A stretch of DNA of 13,456 nucleotides from positions 1-13,456 of the forward strand of contig CAYLYM010000105.1 in the NCBI GenBank assembly GCA_964387645.1. The letters are read 5' to 3'. The stretch is from CAYLYM01 sp964387645. GTDB taxonomy: Bacteria > Calditrichota > Calditrichia > RBG-13-44-9. The notes below the pieces were generated by a model, which searched no databases, had not been told where the DNA came from, and saw only the letters and a program-made list of their open reading frames with translations. Both the position numbers and the translations under genes were made by a program. Below, one piece after another: positions 1 through 8,626 of the stretch (position 1 is its first letter; each line of letters starts with the position of its first letter).

Positions 1-2
1 AG

Positions 3-2876
3 GGTTTTGGTGAACTGGCTTATAAGCAACCGCCGGAAGCACTGGGATTGTATCGACAGAGTTTTCGCGTTCCCAAAAATTGGGAGGGAAAACATGTATT
101 TATCCGTCTGGATGGTGTGCTGTATGCTTATGAATTGTTTATTAATGGGCACTATGTTGGTGAATGGCATAGCGCTTTTAACGCCTGTGAATGGGATATT
201 ACTCCTTATCTTAAAAAAAAAGAAACCAATATTGTGGCTGTAAAGGTGTCGACCCGACATGCTGCCTATGCTTTTGATACTCATGATGCCTGGGGATTAT
301 CGGGTATTTTTCGAGATGTTACGCTGTTTGCTTTGAACGATCCATACATTCATGACCTGACCATCCGAACGGATGTGGACTCGTCCTGGCAAAAGGGGCG
401 CATTATGCTCGATCTGGAAATTCGGCAGTTTGAACAGCGCCCTTTTACCGGAGCAATGGAGGTGGTGTTAATAGACCCACGGGGAAAGCTATTAAGCTGT
501 CGGGAGCAGCCGATTTCTTTTTTTCAAAGCGCCCGCCAGTTGCTTCATTTTAATTTTAATATGAATAAACCGCAGCTCTGGTCAGCAGAAACGCCCCATC
601 TTTACCAGGTGAAGGCAATTTTGAAAAGTGGACAGAATATTTTGCATGAATGTACTCGGCGAGTAGGTATACGTACCATTGAAGTGAAGGACAGGATGTT
701 ATTACTTAATCATCGTCCCATAAAAATTCGTGGAGTGAATCATCACGATATTCATCCTGATGTAGGACGGGCCTTACACCGTGAACATTATCGGCGGGAT
801 ATTGAATTGATGAAAGCGGCTAATATAAATGCAGTGCGATTGTCCCATTATCCACCTCATCCTGTTTTTTTGGATTTATGCGATGAATATGGGCTCTACG
901 TTATTGATGAAGTCCCCTTTGGGTTTGGAGACAAACTGTTAGAGGACGAAAGATTTCTCCCTGAGCTTTTGACTCGGGCAGAGGCCACGGTTACCCGTGA
1001 TAAAAATCATCCCTGTGTTATTATCTGGAGCGTTGGAAATGAGAATCCCATTACGCCGCTGGTGACAGAAACAGTTCGGAAAGTGAAGTTGCTTGATTCC
1101 ACGCGTTTAACCTGTTTACCCGGCGCCGGAGGGAGCACTTATAAAATTCAGTTACCTCCGGAAGTGGATTTATTATCACCTCATTATCCTTATGTTTACC
1201 CAATGCCGGAACGTGGTCGATGGGGATTGAGCGAAGCTGTGGGCGCATCGGAGGTTACACGGCCTATTTTGTGTACAGAGTACAATCACGCCCTGGGTTC
1301 TTCATTTGAGGGACTGAAGGAACACTGGGAATTCATGCAGAGCCACGATCAATTGGCCGGTGGATGCATCTGGCATTTTCAGGATCAGGGAATTCGTCGT
1401 CTTATTGATGGAAAACCTGTGTTACGAACCACGCTGGAACGATTCAATCCTCCCAAAGCGGCCGAGGCAGTTTGTGCGGATGTCTGGATTGATAAAAACA
1501 AGGTTTTAGATAGTCACGGTGGTTCCGGCACGGATGGCATTGTTTACGCCGACCGCATTCCTCAGGAAGATTACTGGATTACCCGGCGAGTGTATTCGCC
1601 AATAATTATTCCGGAAGAGAGAAAATTCATCATATCAGGCCGCCAGGAACTGGCCATTCTGGTGGAAAATCGCTACGATTTTACCAATCTATCCCACTGC
1701 CAGGGTAGATGGGAATATCGTTGCGATGGTAAGGTTAGACAGGAAGGCATAATCAAACTGAATGTGGAACCACACCAGCAGGGTATCTTACGTGTGTCCC
1801 TGGATATTGATTCGGTGGCAAATGCATTTCATACTCTTCATTTTTATTTTCGTGATTGGAACAATCGGCTCATTTATGATCATACCATTCATTTGTTACC
1901 AAAAATTGGCACAATTGATCTATCTTCGCGATTAAAGAAGCCGGGGGAGACCCTTAAGTTGGATGAGTCTCCTGAAACCATTTGCATATACAACGATCAA
2001 TTTTTCTGGGAAGTAAATCAGCAGAATGGGACGATCTCATTCGGACCTGCCAGCAAACAAATCGTTGTGCAGGGTCCAATATTACGGGTAGGACGCACCC
2101 CGACCATGGCAGAATGGCGTAATTACCGGCGATACCATTTAACTTTCTGGCAACCTTACTTGCTAGAGAATAAGCAGTTGGTTTCCTCCTGCGTTAGGAC
2201 ATATCAAGACAGCGTGCAAGTATTTTTGACCTATCGTTTTCCACGTCCTGACAGGCAGGAGGAAGCTTTTCTGTTGCATTTGAATTGGACCTTTACTCAC
2301 GAGAACATAATTTCACAGAACATGGAACTGGTTCCCGAGCAGGTGAGCGATTATTTCCTGGAAATTGGCTGTGCCTGGCAGCTTCCGGCTGAGATGAACC
2401 GACTTACCTGGCTTGGACAGGGACCCTTTAATGCCTATCCCGGACAGATGGAAAGTGGTATAATTGGGATGTATACGATATATCCGCAGGGGCGTTTTCA
2501 TCCTGCCGATCGCTATTACGATGGAAATCGGGTCCATGTGTGGTTGAGTGCACTGGGAGATGATAGGAGAAATGAGTTGTTTTATCTGAGCAATGACGCT
2601 GCTATTTCACTGGAAAAAGAAAATAACCGAATGGTCTTTACCCATTTGCTAAAAATAGCTGGTAAAGGAAATAAAACGGGGGGAATGCTGACACTGCATA
2701 GTATTCCGGGAGCTTCTCTTTCTACCCTTGCTGCCCACGCCCGGTGGATTCCATTCGTAGCCAAAAACAATCGATTCCGGCAAATCTTGCATCAGCGGGC
2801 GGTGGACGTGATGTCCTACATCAGGAACAACACGTCGGTGCAGACCGTTCTGACTTTGACACCTGAATTTAAATAA
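3..2876 (+). CDS. Glycoside hydrolase family 2 beta-galactosidase (LacZ-like), 5' end outside the window
   Basis: This gene hydrolyses terminal beta-galactosides or related beta-glycosides. The frame is open from base 3 with no start, so the true N-terminus lies to the left. A TTG at 48 is internal, because the sandwich-domain sequence GLYRQSFRVP already runs across it. The 957 visible codons show the family order: N-terminal jelly-roll, Ig-like domain, TIM barrel, Ig-like domain and a C-terminal beta-sandwich. LacZ-type motifs include GVNHHDIHP, RLSHYPPHP and VIDE. The acid/base Glu is in WSVGNEN (codon at 1041) and the nucleophile Glu is in CTEYNHALG (codon at 1278), followed by GGCIWHFQDQG and DGIVYADR. 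The C-terminal GQGPFNAYPGQMESG segment is a diverged version of the usual GxGPxExYxDRxxG motif, so specificity may differ from lactose. No signal peptide can be judged because the start is missing. No terminator hairpin lies immediately after the stop. Confidence 0.95.
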   Translation, partial: GFGELAYKQPPEALGLYRQSFRVPKNWEGKHVFIRLDGVLYAYELFINGHYVGEWHSAFNACEWDITPYLKKKETNIVAVKVSTRHAAYAFDTHDAWGLSGIFRDVTLFALNDPYIHDLTIRTDVDSSWQKGRIMLDLEIRQFEQRPFTGAMEVVLIDPRGKLLSCREQPISFFQSARQLLHFNFNMNKPQLWSAETPHLYQVKAILKSGQNILHECTRRVGIRTIEVKDRMLLLNHRPIKIRGVNHHDIHPDVGRALHREHYRRDIELMKAANINAVRLSHYPPHPVFLDLCDEYGLYVIDEVPFGFGDKLLEDERFLPELLTRAEATVTRDKNHPCVIIWSVGNENPITPLVTETVRKVKLLDSTRLTCLPGAGGSTYKIQLPPEVDLLSPHYPYVYPMPERGRWGLSEAVGASEVTRPILCTEYNHALGSSFEGLKEHWEFMQSHDQLAGGCIWHFQDQGIRRLIDGKPVLRTTLERFNPPKAAEAVCADVWIDKNKVLDSHGGSGTDGIVYADRIPQEDYWITRRVYSPIIIPEERKFIISGRQELAILVENRYDFTNLSHCQGRWEYRCDGKVRQEGIIKLNVEPHQQGILRVSLDIDSVANAFHTLHFYFRDWNNRLIYDHTIHLLPKIGTIDLSSRLKKPGETLKLDESPETICIYNDQFFWEVNQQNGTISFGPASKQIVVQGPILRVGRTPTMAEWRNYRRYHLTFWQPYLLENKQLVSSCVRTYQDSVQVFLTYRFPRPDRQEEAFLLHLNWTFTHENIISQNMELVPEQVSDYFLEIGCAWQLPAEMNRLTWLGQGPFNAYPGQMESGIIGMYTIYPQGRFHPADRYYDGNRVHVWLSALGDDRRNELFYLSNDAAISLEKENNRMVFTHLLKIAGKGNKTGGMLTLHSIPGASLSTLAAHARWIPFVAKNNRFRQILHQRAVDVMSYIRNNTSVQTVLTLTPEFK

Positions 2877-3015
2877 CTTTAATAATAACAATATACCAAT
2901 TTTTAAGATTAGTGAAAATTTGCCCTGCAATATTTTTAAAATTGGATAGATTTAATTTCTTTTCAATAATTTTGTAATTCCCTCTTTTGAGCCAACATGT
3001 GGCGGTAATTTTATT

Positions 3016-3045
3016 TTTAGGATAGAAAATATTTTCGATCCTAAA
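3016..3045. repeat. 30-bp near-perfect palindrome
   Basis: Two 15-base arms (left TTTAGGATAGAAAAT) are complementary at 14 of 15 positions with no spacer. The central AAAATATTTT gives a symmetric AT core. It lies about 140 bp past the galactosidase stop and 290 bp before arsR. It could be a dimeric-regulator operator or a weak transcription-ending hairpin for the upstream gene, but no T-run follows it. A similar half-site (CTTCGATCTTAAA) recurs near 3201-3213. Confidence 0.55.
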
Positions 3046-3257
3046 GGTTAATGTTTTTATCTTAAATAATAAGGTTTATCTTCTATTGCTAATTTACTTA
3101 ATTCCATAAAACAAACCATAAAATGACCCTCAATGCATGATTTCGTCAAAACATAGATGGGGCGATTCTGCATTGTCGATTTCAAAAATGAGAAAAAACT
3201 CTTCGATCTTAAATACAACTTTATAACCAGGTTTTATGGTAACAAATTTTTTATAAG

Positions 3258-3277
3258 TTGACAAAATATTTTGTGAA
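3258..3277. promoter_or_regulatory. Palindromic operator candidate for ArsR, overlapping a TTGACA box
   Basis: The perfect 14-base palindrome ACAAAATATTTTGT (3261-3274) extends to a 20-base inverted repeat with one mismatched pair. Its left edge contains TTGACA, a consensus -35 hexamer. ArsR-family repressors usually bind AT-rich inverted repeats at their own promoter, so autoregulation is the natural reading. No good -10 lies 16-18 bases downstream; TATAAA at 3308 is too far away, so the promoter itself is uncertain. Confidence 0.5.
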
Positions 3278-3333
3278 AAGAGAGTCTGTTCTTAAATTAG
3301 TATTTAGTATAAATAATATATATAGAAAAGATC

Positions 3334-3687
3334 ATGCGTGAGCAGATAAAAGTTTTTAAAGCATTATCAGATGGCAGTCGTTTGCGAATATTAAAATTAC
3401 TGGAAAAGAAATCCTTGTGTGTTTGTGAAATTACTTCCATTTTACAATTTGCTCCATCAACTGTTTCAAAACATTTAAGTATATTGAGGGATGTCAATTT
3501 AGTTATTGATGAGAAAAGCGGTAAGTGGGTGAATTATAGGCTCAATCCAGAGATTAAACAAAAGTATGTTAAGGTACTTCTTCAGAACGCACTACGGTGG
3601 CTGGAAAATGATCCAGTTATTTTGAAAGATCGGTCTTTTCTGAAAAAAATAGATCGTTTTGAAATTTGTTCATCTAATAGTGATTAA
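3334..3687 (+). CDS. arsR: ArsR/SmtB-family metalloregulatory repressor
   Basis: A cytoplasmic DNA-binding repressor of 117 residues, slightly longer than the roughly 100-residue family norm. The N-terminus (VFKALSDGSRLRILKLL) is the typical ArsR opening. The CVC pair (C29, C31) in helix 3 is the arsenite-sensing signature also seen as ELCVCDL in other ArsR proteins. The recognition helix is STVSKHLSILR, followed by a beta-wing (DEKSGKWVNYRL). The third Cys of the E. coli-type motif is absent; another Cys sits near the C-terminus (C112). ATG is chosen as the start because the family N-terminus begins there, although the ribosome site is weak. The gene is 6 nt from arsC, so the two are co-transcribed. 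As(III) or Sb(III) is the likely inducer, inferred from the CVC motif and the neighbour. Confidence 0.92.
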   Translation: MREQIKVFKALSDGSRLRILKLLEKKSLCVCEITSILQFAPSTVSKHLSILRDVNLVIDEKSGKWVNYRLNPEIKQKYVKVLLQNALRWLENDPVILKDRSFLKKIDRFEICSSNSD

Positions 3688-3693
3688 AGCGAG

Positions 3694-4113
3694 ATGCGTA
3701 TTTTAATTTTATGCACGGGAAATTCTTGCCGTAGTCAGATAGCAGAAGGATTTTTGAAATCGTTTGATTCTTCTCTGGAAGTGTACTCTGCTGGAACGAA
3801 TCCATCTTCAAGAGTACATCCGCTGGCGGTTCAAGTGATGAAAGAAGTAGACGTGGATATTTCAAATGGATATCCCAAAGATGTGGATCAATTTTTAGAT
3901 AAATCTTTTGAGTATGTCATTACATTATGCGACAATGCCCGGGAAACATGTCCGGTCTTTATGGGTAATGTCAAAAAACAGGTACATATCGGTTTTGAAG
4001 ATCCTGCTGAAGCAACCGGTACTGAGGAAGAAGTGCTACGGGTATTCCGCAATGCGCGGGATCAGATAAAGGAATGGTTCTGGCAATTTTATCAGGACAT
4101 AAAACAAAACTAA
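3694..4113 (+). CDS. arsC: Thioredoxin-coupled arsenate reductase (LMW phosphatase fold)
   Basis: Reduces arsenate to arsenite in the cytoplasm, using thioredoxin to recycle the enzyme. The protein is 139 residues, normal for the family. The P-loop CTGNSCRS supplies the nucleophile Cys7 (CX5R). The recycling pair is C79 and C86 in ITLCDNARETCPVF, the same spacing of seven as Cys82/Cys89 of the S. aureus enzyme, which separates it from plain tyrosine phosphatases. The acid loop is FEDPAEATG (D103). It follows arsR directly with an AAAGCGAG ribosome site. No arsB or acr3 gene follows, so arsenite export must depend on another transporter. The nearby ArsP-type permease is one candidate, though ArsP proteins are known for organoarsenicals. 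Confidence 0.93.
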   Translation: MRILILCTGNSCRSQIAEGFLKSFDSSLEVYSAGTNPSSRVHPLAVQVMKEVDVDISNGYPKDVDQFLDKSFEYVITLCDNARETCPVFMGNVKKQVHIGFEDPAEATGTEEEVLRVFRNARDQIKEWFWQFYQDIKQN

Positions 4114-4858
4114 AATGTCTGGAATATGAATTCTCAGAATCTAGCACGGACAGTAGAGCAGGATTTCAAAATACCCATCTGTGCGATTTATCATGCCAGT
4201 TTAATCATGTTTCCAGATGGGATAATCATTATTCCCCGCCCCCATTAATTTAATGAGCAGCTTCTCTGAAGAATTTTCGGTATATATTACTTGTATCCAC
4301 ATCCCTGGGAGAATGATTTAAGAATTTTGGCCAGCTCCCATTAGTTGTTGTTTAAATGAACAGCCGGTTGCTTAATTATTAATACAGAAGGTGAAAGCTG
4401 TACACGTTAGGTACAACTAAAACCTGTGTGTAATTTATGCAATAAGCTCCAGCCATTTATCCTGCCTATACCAACCCAGTTTATCAAACGAATCAGCTAA
4501 CATGGAAAAGAACAGAAATTCTGATAAAACTCTGGAAAGAAGGATATTCCCAGGGTAATCACAGATAAAAAAATTTTGATGAAAGCGTGTTATTTATTTA
4601 GCATTTTCATGCGAATTTTATTTGCTTTTCTTCGGCAATGGTGGGGAGCAGGGATAACAGTGTATTTATTCATAGACAAGATCATCTATACAGGATGTTT
4701 GAAGAGATGAAATTTTACAGGTAAGACAGAAATATTAATTTAGCTATTTGGGAAAGACTTTTTTCCGAAGTTATTTTGAGGTTGACTGAAAGAAAAATTA
4801 TTGTTTAAGTTAATTCGATTATTGGCGAAATATAGTAATATATTAAAGGAGGTTTTCC
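4114..4858. other. 745-bp region without a recognisable gene
   Basis: All six frames are broken by stops. The longest open forward stretch runs from 4528 to 4707 (60 codons). Within it an ATG at 4579 would give a hydrophobic 43-residue peptide (MKACYLFSIFMRILFAFLRQ...), but there is no ribosome site. An ATG at 4126 opens 40 codons, also unsupported. A minus-strand stretch of about 50 codons ends near 4441. The region is less AT-rich than the spacers further right and may hold an eroded gene, but I cannot name a family. The last 30 bases carry the control region of the next operon. Confidence 0.5.
4829..4844. promoter_or_regulatory. Inverted repeat at the promoter of the thioredoxin/permease operon
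   Basis: The repeat is AATATA-GTAA-TATATT, perfect 6-base arms with a 4-base spacer. It ends one base before the Shine-Dalgarno site AAAGGAGG (4845-4852). It also overlaps a TATAGT hexamer (4831-4836) that could serve as a -10 box. The position and AT-rich dyad suit a repressor of the ArsR class, perhaps the nearby ArsR. In such AT-rich DNA a 6-base arm has limited weight. Confidence 0.4.
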
Positions 4859-5110
4859 ATGCTAAAAAAAATTCAAGTGTTTGGTCTGGGATGTACAAAT
4901 TGTCAAAGATTGTATCAGTTAGTTCAACAGGCTGTCCAGGAGTCAGGTGTTCAGGTGGAAATTGAAAAAGTAGAGAATTTAAATGCAATGGTAGCGGCCG
5001 GTATTATGCGTACACCAGCGTTGGGATTTGATGGTAAAGTAGTGTTACAGGGAAAAATTCCAACTCTGGCCACGCTTAAAAATATGATTCAGAAACAACT
5101 ATCAGATTAA
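4859..5110 (+). CDS. Small thioredoxin-like redox-active disulfide protein
   Basis: An 83-residue thioredoxin-fold protein, full length for the redox-active disulfide protein 2 family (the methanogen MTH895-like group). The active-site motif is C12-T-N-C15 close to the N-terminus (VFGLGCTNCQR). RTPAL carries the cis-proline loop, and GKIPT precedes the last helix. The start has a strong AAAGGAGG site 6 nt upstream. The family is repeatedly found next to ArsP/DUF318 permeases, as here, where the permease starts about 14 nt after this stop. It may pass electrons or a thiol-bound metalloid to the permease, but that partnership is inference. There is no signal peptide, so it is cytoplasmic. Confidence 0.9.
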   Translation: MLKKIQVFGLGCTNCQRLYQLVQQAVQESGVQVEIEKVENLNAMVAAGIMRTPALGFDGKVVLQGKIPTLATLKNMIQKQLSD

Positions 5111-5124
5111 GATTGGTAACGGTA

Positions 5125-6240
5125 ATGAAGACAGAATGGAAAAAATTTGGCGCTTTAGTGATTGCTTTTCTGGTATTTTACTTTCTCCCGATGGATTCCG
5201 CGATGGTTCTCCAGGCATTGCAAAAAGGATTGTTTTTACTGCAGGATTATGCGCGAAAACATGTATTAACCTGTCTGGTACCGGCATTTTTTATTGCAGG
5301 TGCCATAACGGTATTTGTAAAAAAGGAAAGCATTTTAAAGCTGCTGGGACCAACAGCTAAAAAATATATTGCCTATCCCATTGCATCCGTTTCTGGTGGG
5401 ATACTAGCGGTCTGTTCCTGCACTATCCTGCCTTTGTTTGTTGGTATTTATAAGCGTGGGGCAGGAATTGGTCCGGCAGTGGCTTTCTTATTTACTGGGC
5501 CTGCTATTAATGTTACCGCCATATTTTTAACAGGTAATGCTGTTGGATGGGATTTCGCTTTTGGGAGGTTGATTGCTTCCGTTATAATTGCTATTCTGGT
5601 GGGACTTCTAATGGGGGTGCTTTTTAAAGAGCATGATGAACGGAATGCCGAAAATTTTCTAATGGGCATGGATGAAGAAAAACCCTACAGTAACTGGACA
5701 GTATTTTTCTTTCTTGTTTTACAATTTGGCATATTAATCGTTCTTGGTTTACGCATTGCACCAGTCATAAAATGGTCAACTGCTGGTGTCTTTTTTATTG
5801 CTTTGCTTTATCTCATTTTTTTCAAGTTTCAGAGGGTGGATACAAATGAATGGATTAGTGAAGCCTGGGATTTAACTAAAAAGATTTTACCCTACCTGTT
5901 TGTGGGAATTTTCGTTGCAGGTATTATTGATGTTATGGTACCGGATGAATGGATTCGAGCTGCTGTAGGAAAAAACAATGTTTTTGGGAACGCTGTGGCA
6001 TCCGTTTCGGGAGCCTTAATGTATTTTGCGACCTTAACAGAGGTACCAATCATCGAAACACTGATGAAGATGGGAATGGCCCGTGGACCAGCGTTAACTC
6101 TTTTTCTGACTGGAAATTCTTTAAGTATTCCTAGTATAATTGTGCTTTTTCAATTAATGGGAAAAAAGAAAGCACTTATTTACATTATTTTAATTTGTAG
6201 TTTTTCCACTATTGCGGGAATGCTATTTGGTAGTTTATAA
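5125..6240 (+). CDS. ArsP/DUF318-type permease
   Basis: A polytopic inner-membrane permease of the family that includes ArsP, an exporter of trivalent organoarsenicals. From the ATG at 5125 it is 371 residues, with about eight to ten hydrophobic segments in two related halves. The first half carries AVCSCTILPLFVGIYKRGAG followed by GPAINVTAIFLTG. The second half carries TEVPIIETLMKMG and GPALTLFLTGNSLSIPS. A CSC pair lies at about residues 97-99. A hydrophilic loop (KEHDERNAENF) separates the halves. A TTG at 5113 in the same frame would add four residues; neither start has a good ribosome site, and I chose ATG. It is translated with the upstream CxxC protein. The substrate cannot be read from sequence; thiol-bound arsenicals are plausible from context. 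Confidence 0.88.
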   Translation: MKTEWKKFGALVIAFLVFYFLPMDSAMVLQALQKGLFLLQDYARKHVLTCLVPAFFIAGAITVFVKKESILKLLGPTAKKYIAYPIASVSGGILAVCSCTILPLFVGIYKRGAGIGPAVAFLFTGPAINVTAIFLTGNAVGWDFAFGRLIASVIIAILVGLLMGVLFKEHDERNAENFLMGMDEEKPYSNWTVFFFLVLQFGILIVLGLRIAPVIKWSTAGVFFIALLYLIFFKFQRVDTNEWISEAWDLTKKILPYLFVGIFVAGIIDVMVPDEWIRAAVGKNNVFGNAVASVSGALMYFATLTEVPIIETLMKMGMARGPALTLFLTGNSLSIPSIIVLFQLMGKKKALIYIILICSFSTIAGMLFGSL

Positions 6241-6396
6241 TTTTTTTAAAATCAATAGGGGATTAGAATATTTTTTACAGAAACAGTTAGGGAAATATTT
6301 TTTTTATTTAAATTTTGAGTTTTAATTTTATTACAAGCAAGACAACAAGTAAGTATTCAGGTATAAGTAACAAGAGAAAGAAGATCTTATCTAAAT

Positions 6397-7129
6397 ATAT
6401 TTTCAATCATTTTTATTGTGTCGTTTCTTTTTGCCATGTTGGGACTTGGTGGGAGTATGGTGTATGTGCCTGTGCTAAAATGAGCTGGTTTTCCAGTTTA
6501 AAGAAGTAGCCATTCCTTTGGGTTTACTCTTGAATGGTTTAAATACGCTTCTGGCACTGATTACTTATGTACACGGCGAATTAGTCAACTGGAAAGGTGG
6601 CCTGGCCATGGCAGCAGCTTTTATTGCCACTCCAATTGGTGCTTACACAGCCAAGTTTGTACTAGTGAAAACACTACTTATTTTATTTGCACTTGCAGTT
6701 TTTGCGGCAGCCATTCGCATGGCTTTGTTTGCTCGACAGTCAGAGCCGGAAAAGATGATAAGACTGAAGGAAAGGTCAATTATCGGTGGTAGTGTAGGCG
6801 CTTTTGCTGGTTTTGTGGGTGGGATGTTGGGCTTGGGGGGTGGTTTTATCATTGCACTCATCCTGATGTGGATGGGTTATCGCACTAAACAAGCTGCTGC
6901 AACAACTGCCTTTGTGGTAACCTTTTCGTCTCTGTCAGGTTATCTGGGGCATGTTGCAGAAGGACATTTTAATTGGACTCTTACCCTTATTGCCGTTGTT
7001 ACAGTAATTATAAGCTCTTAATTAGGCGGTAGTTTCATGCTGCAAAAAGCCAAACCAAAATGGGTAAAACAATTGTAAGCAATCGTACTATTTTTTATTG
7101 CAATTAAATTGATTATCGGGATTTTATGA
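6397..7129 (+). pseudogene. Broken TSUP (TauE/SafE) sulfite/organosulfonate transporter, copy 1
   Basis: The family exports or imports small sulfur anions across the inner membrane. Joined fragments give an almost complete protein of about 240 residues. The N-terminal part has FAMLGLGGSMVYVPVLK, and the middle (6518-7018) has GMLGLGGGFIIALILMWMG and TTAFVVTFSSLSGYLGH. The C-terminus has LGGSFMLQKAKPKWVKQL and AIVLFFIAIKLIIGIL. I see five lesions: ATA at 6397 where a start is expected; TGA at 6481 in place of a Trp codon (LK*AGF); one extra base in CC at 6493-6494; TAA at 7019 where SSQLGG is expected; and TAA at 7076. The remaining 167-codon fragment lacks the first membrane motif and the last helices, so it is unlikely to work. 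Confidence 0.85.
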
Positions 7130-7191
7130 AAAAATATCAAAATTTAGATTAAAATTGATGTTAAACAAAAGAAGATTAAACTACGTAGGAA

Positions 7192-7623
7192 ATGGAATTT
7201 GATAAATTGTCTGATAAAATTATCATCCTATTTGCTAAAAAGATATATTGAACTCTTCGACTAAATTTACTTGAATCCATTTATGAATAATGTTTGACCA
7301 GATATATAGATTTTTCAGAGGTACTATTTAAACTACAATCTTTTCTGCAAATAAAATAGAATGGGGTTAATTTAAATTGCGTATATTGAATTTATTTACT
7401 TGATGAAGACAAACTCGTTTTAGAGCTCAAAAGTGTAGAGAAAATATTATTTGTTCATTAGACTCAGATATCAACATGAGTGTAGGTAGAGAAAATCAGG
7501 GTTGATTTATTGTTAAATATTAATGTAGAAAAATTGAAAGACGGTATAAAAAATGTTTATTTTAAAAAGTCTTTGTTAACATTATTTTGTTGGTTATTAA
7601 ATAATGGTTTATCAAGTCACTGA
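7192..7623 (+). pseudogene. Decayed GxxExxY-family protein (PDDEXK_3) with seven in-frame stops
   Basis: The frame starting at ATG 7192 reads as one GxxExxY protein from end to end with no frameshift. It opens MEFDKLSDKII, then NLLESIYE (the GxxExxY motif with G changed to N), FKLQS, NGVNLNCVY, DEDKLVLELKSVEKI (the ELK of the nuclease-like core), TQIST, and LLLNINVEKLKDGIK near the end. The last two match the family's HEAQLLTYL and LLINFNVPVLKDGIK. Stops interrupt at 7249, 7288, 7357, 7387, 7459, 7477 and 7483. Several fit a simple change from an expected codon, such as CAA to TAA at 7288 and CGA to TGA at 7249 and 7387. The exact end is uncertain; the frame closes at 7621. The family's function is not established. 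It sits between the two broken TSUP genes. Confidence 0.8.
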
Positions 7624-7771
7624 ACTTATTCCGTACTCCATTTTGGTGAGTTAATTTTGACGTGAGATGATAAAAATCTAATGATTGATTTAGAAAGAAA
7701 GAAAGAAAATTCTGTTTTATTTTCAATTTTCTCTTAATCTTTGAAAAAAGATATGCTGGTGAAGTATAATT

Positions 7772-8555
7772 GTGTCTTTTGTATTTAGTTTGTTCATTTT
7801 TCTAATAAAAAGCGTTTTGTTAAGCGCTGTCGGTCTAGGTGGGGGGGCTTTTTATGAACAATTGCTTCTGGCCCTGGGGTTTACTTTTCCGGTTGCTTCA
7901 TCTTTTAATCATGGTTACTGGCTTTTCTGCTTTTTCGCGCTTCCAAAAAGCCAGAATGGTAGATTGTCAGTTAGCAGTGATAAATGATACTGGATACATT
8001 TAAAGATCTGGTTGCTTTTGTGGGTGGATATACTGCTGTGAATTTCCCAAGTGATTATTTGAAAATTGCGTTTGGTTTTTTGCTTTTTTTGGCGGCAATA
8101 TTTATTTTTCAGATGCAAAGGAGAAAAACTTCATTATCGATTTTACGGACAGGTTTTGGTTACTGGCAACGAAAATTCGGTGAATATAACTACAGTATTT
8201 ATGTTCCTGCGATTATCCCAATTACATTTGCTATTGGATATTCTTCTGGTGCGTTAGGTATTGCTGGTGGTTTATTAAAAGTTCCTATTATGGTTTTGTG
8301 GTTTAATGTTCCAGCTAAAATTGCGGTTGCAACCTCATTGCTGATGGTAGGATTGACTGGACTATTAGGTTTTAGTGGTCATTTTTTACCGGTCAAGTTA
8401 ACTGGCTACTCAACATTGGTATTGGATTTATCGTTCTGGTTGGAGGGCAGATAGGTTCTCAAATTTCGATAAAATTGCCCGAAAGAAAGATAAAAAGAAT
8501 TCTAGCAATTGTATTACTGTTAATCAGTTTCTGGATGATTATTAATGGATTATAG
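7772..8555 (+). pseudogene. Broken TSUP (TauE/SafE) transporter, copy 2
   Basis: Three shifts break this gene, but each piece matches the TSUP family. From the GTG at 7772 the first frame gives VLLSAVGLGGGAFYEQLLLA up to about 7904. The frame then changes to read LIMVTGFSAFSRFQKARMVD until about 7980. It changes again at about 7983 to MILDTFKDLVAFVGGYTA and ALGIAGGLLKVPIMVLWF. A third shift near 8407-8412 leads into NIGIGFIVLVGGQIGSQ and finally SFWMIINGL, ending at TAG 8553. All pieces together make about 260 residues, a normal length. It is related to, but clearly different from, the copy at 6397-7129. Its longest intact stretch (7984-8454) lacks the first membrane helices. Confidence 0.85.
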
Positions 8556-8626
8556 TTTATTATATACGGGGTATATGTGGCAGAAAAAATAATTATTGGG
8601 CTGCTTTTCAATTGAAAAAATTTCTT

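Larger units (their letters stand above)
2877..3333. other. AT-rich intergenic spacer upstream of arsR
   Basis: This 457-bp gap holds no convincing gene. It contains a 30-bp palindrome (3016-3045) and a second palindrome just before arsR (3258-3277), both listed separately. A minus-strand frame of about 40 codons ends near 3136 (peptide ending in CFDEIMH) and could start at a TTG near 3268. It has no Shine-Dalgarno support and I recognise no family. Confidence 0.5.

Noticed and set aside
1051..2930. Several minus-strand open frames opposite the galactosidase
   Set aside because: They lie opposite a frame with clear GH2 motifs and have no ribosome sites or recognisable domains.
4640..4670. 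A stretch (GCAGGGATAACAG) resembling part of the I-SceI homing site
   Set aside because: Only part of the site matches and no homing endonuclease or intron is nearby; likely chance.
6315..6509. A 64-codon forward frame before the first TSUP remnant
   Set aside because: It is the wrong frame: the neighbouring frame encodes FAMLGLGGSMVYVPV of the TSUP family over the same bases.
6481..7623. Alternative genetic code (TGA or TAG read as an amino acid)
   Set aside because: Intact genes end at TAA or TGA at the expected family length, and the remnants are broken by all three stops plus frameshifts.
7691..7709. Short GAAA tandem run
   Set aside because: Only about four units in AT-rich spacer DNA; no link to a promoter or coding region that would suggest phase variation.
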